A DNA stretch of 7,061 nucleotides from Bacteroidales bacterium (GTDB lineage: Bacteria > Bacteroidota > Bacteroidia > Bacteroidales > UBA12481), in the NCBI GenBank assembly GCA_028707745.1, contig JAQWAJ010000091.1, forward strand, positions 1-7,061, in the 5' to 3' direction. The first letter of the stretch is position 1. Each line of letters opens with the position of its first letter. The notes under the pieces were generated by a model. That model was not told the origin of the DNA. It searched no databases and worked only from the letters and a program-made list of their open reading frames with translations. The translations under genes were made by a program, and so were the position numbers. Positions 6,812 to 7,061 of this stretch are shown here, piece by piece.

Positions 6812-6826
6812 AACGCGAACCAATTA

Positions 6827-7061
6827 TCATTTACTATATTTTACAAACTCTTTCAACTCTTCCTGCAGTACCAGGTCTTTCTGGAATCCTCCACCCAGAT
6901 GTTGCCAGAAAACTTCGGCATAATCAACACCCACCGAAGTACCATAGTCTTTATTTCCCTGGTAAACTGAACCAAAGAAATCATCCATCTTATGCATCAC
7001 ATGCATGAGTTCTTTTTGAGATTCATGGTGCTGCAGCATCTCCTGCTTGGTATCCATCACC
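6827..7061 (-). CDS. Probable C-terminal end of a PIG-L (LmbE-like) deacetylase, cut by window edge
   Basis: The last 77 or so residues of a protein ending at the TGA at 6827-6829. A GTG (7060) and an ATG (7057) lie at the very edge, but the frame may simply continue beyond it, and the residues look like a C-terminus and not a whole small protein. Counting from the GTG, HHESQKELM (11-19) and GVDYAEVFWQH (44-54) resemble the final helix and GV-x-YAE stretch of PIG-L/LmbE zinc deacetylases, which remove acetyl groups from GlcNAc-type sugars. The zinc motif (HPDD-like) would lie outside. From memory, Bacteroidota carry NagB-type deaminases fused to a C-terminal PIG-L domain with similar ends, so the full protein could be such a fusion; this is inference. 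The SIS and ROK genes downstream fit an amino-sugar role. Confidence 0.55.
   Translation of the reverse strand, partial: VMDTKQEMLQHHESQKELMHVMHKMDDFFGSVYQGNKDYGTSVGVDYAEVFWQHLGGGFQKDLVLQEELKEFVKYSK

Larger units (their letters stand above)
6638..6825. repeat. Composite array of degenerate ~22-bp units in both orientations (BIME/REP-like)
   Basis: Most of the 225-bp gap between the PIG-L and SIS genes is built of one recurring unit. Its frame is AATTAGTGAGC, a variable small core, then GCGAACC. On the left arm the units read on the minus strand: 6638-6659, 6660-6681, 6682-6704, 6705-6728, then shortened remnants at 6729-6740 and 6741-6752. On the right arm they read on the plus strand: 6757-6776, 6778-6800 and 6801-6821. 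Cores differ (GCAG, CGAAGG, GGCGATAGCC, GAAG, AAC), and several are themselves tiny hairpins. The stretch has no credible ORF. This organisation resembles E. coli BIMEs, but I cannot assign it to a named family. Confidence 0.85.

Noticed and set aside
6638..6825. CRISPR array
   Set aside because: Units are nearly contiguous with no unique 30-nt-class spacers, they occur in both orientations, and no cas gene is present.
6754..7008. Plus-strand open frame starting in the repeat array (SERSEP-like translation)
   Set aside because: The repetitive peptide is a by-product of the GAGCGAAGCGAACC units, and the rest runs antisense to the minus-strand coding sequence.

Overview
The window looks like a chromosomal piece of a Bacteroidota (Bacteroidales-like) genome. 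Three things point there. There is a Cys-anchored lipoprotein glycosidase of family GH92. Its neighbours are of the kind found in Bacteroidota glycan-use loci (a GH78-type rhamnosidase, a ROK sugar kinase, a SIS-domain sugar isomerase/deaminase, and the end of a probable PIG-L deacetylase). Start codons lack clear Shine-Dalgarno sequences, and the gaps are rich in short palindromes. I see no rRNA, tRNA, CRISPR array, transposase or integrase.

Layout. Bases 2-2176 (+) hold the 3' part of a GH78-type alpha-L-rhamnosidase whose 5' end lies outside the window. It converges on a minus-strand run, with a short perfect hairpin (2203-2222) between the two stop codons. Read in the direction of transcription, the minus-strand genes are: the C-terminal end of a probable PIG-L deacetylase (6827-7061, cut by the window edge); a 225-bp gap filled mostly with tandem and inverted short repeats; a two-SIS-domain protein (5588-6601); a ROK kinase (4561-5535); a 106-bp gap with two strong palindromes; and a GH92 alpha-mannosidase lipoprotein (2232-4454). 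The longest gene-free stretch is 6602-6826, and it is described below.

How the genes may work together (inference). The minus-strand genes suggest use of mannose- and amino-sugar-containing glycans such as N-glycans or related glycoconjugates. GH92 would trim alpha-mannose at the cell envelope. A deacetylase, a kinase of the ROK family and a SIS enzyme that keeps the GlmS-type isomerase catalytic residues but has no glutaminase domain would process a hexosamine in the cytoplasm. The rhamnosidase is on the opposite strand and may belong to a different locus.

The least ordinary part is 6638-6825. It holds about eight degenerate units of roughly 12-24 bp, in tandem on one arm and inverted on the other, including a perfect 33-bp inverted repeat with a 53-nt spacer. 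It looks like a BIME/REP-type composite element. The other gaps also carry distinct palindromes or microrepeats (2203-2222, 4469-4496, 4510-4530, 5541-5555).
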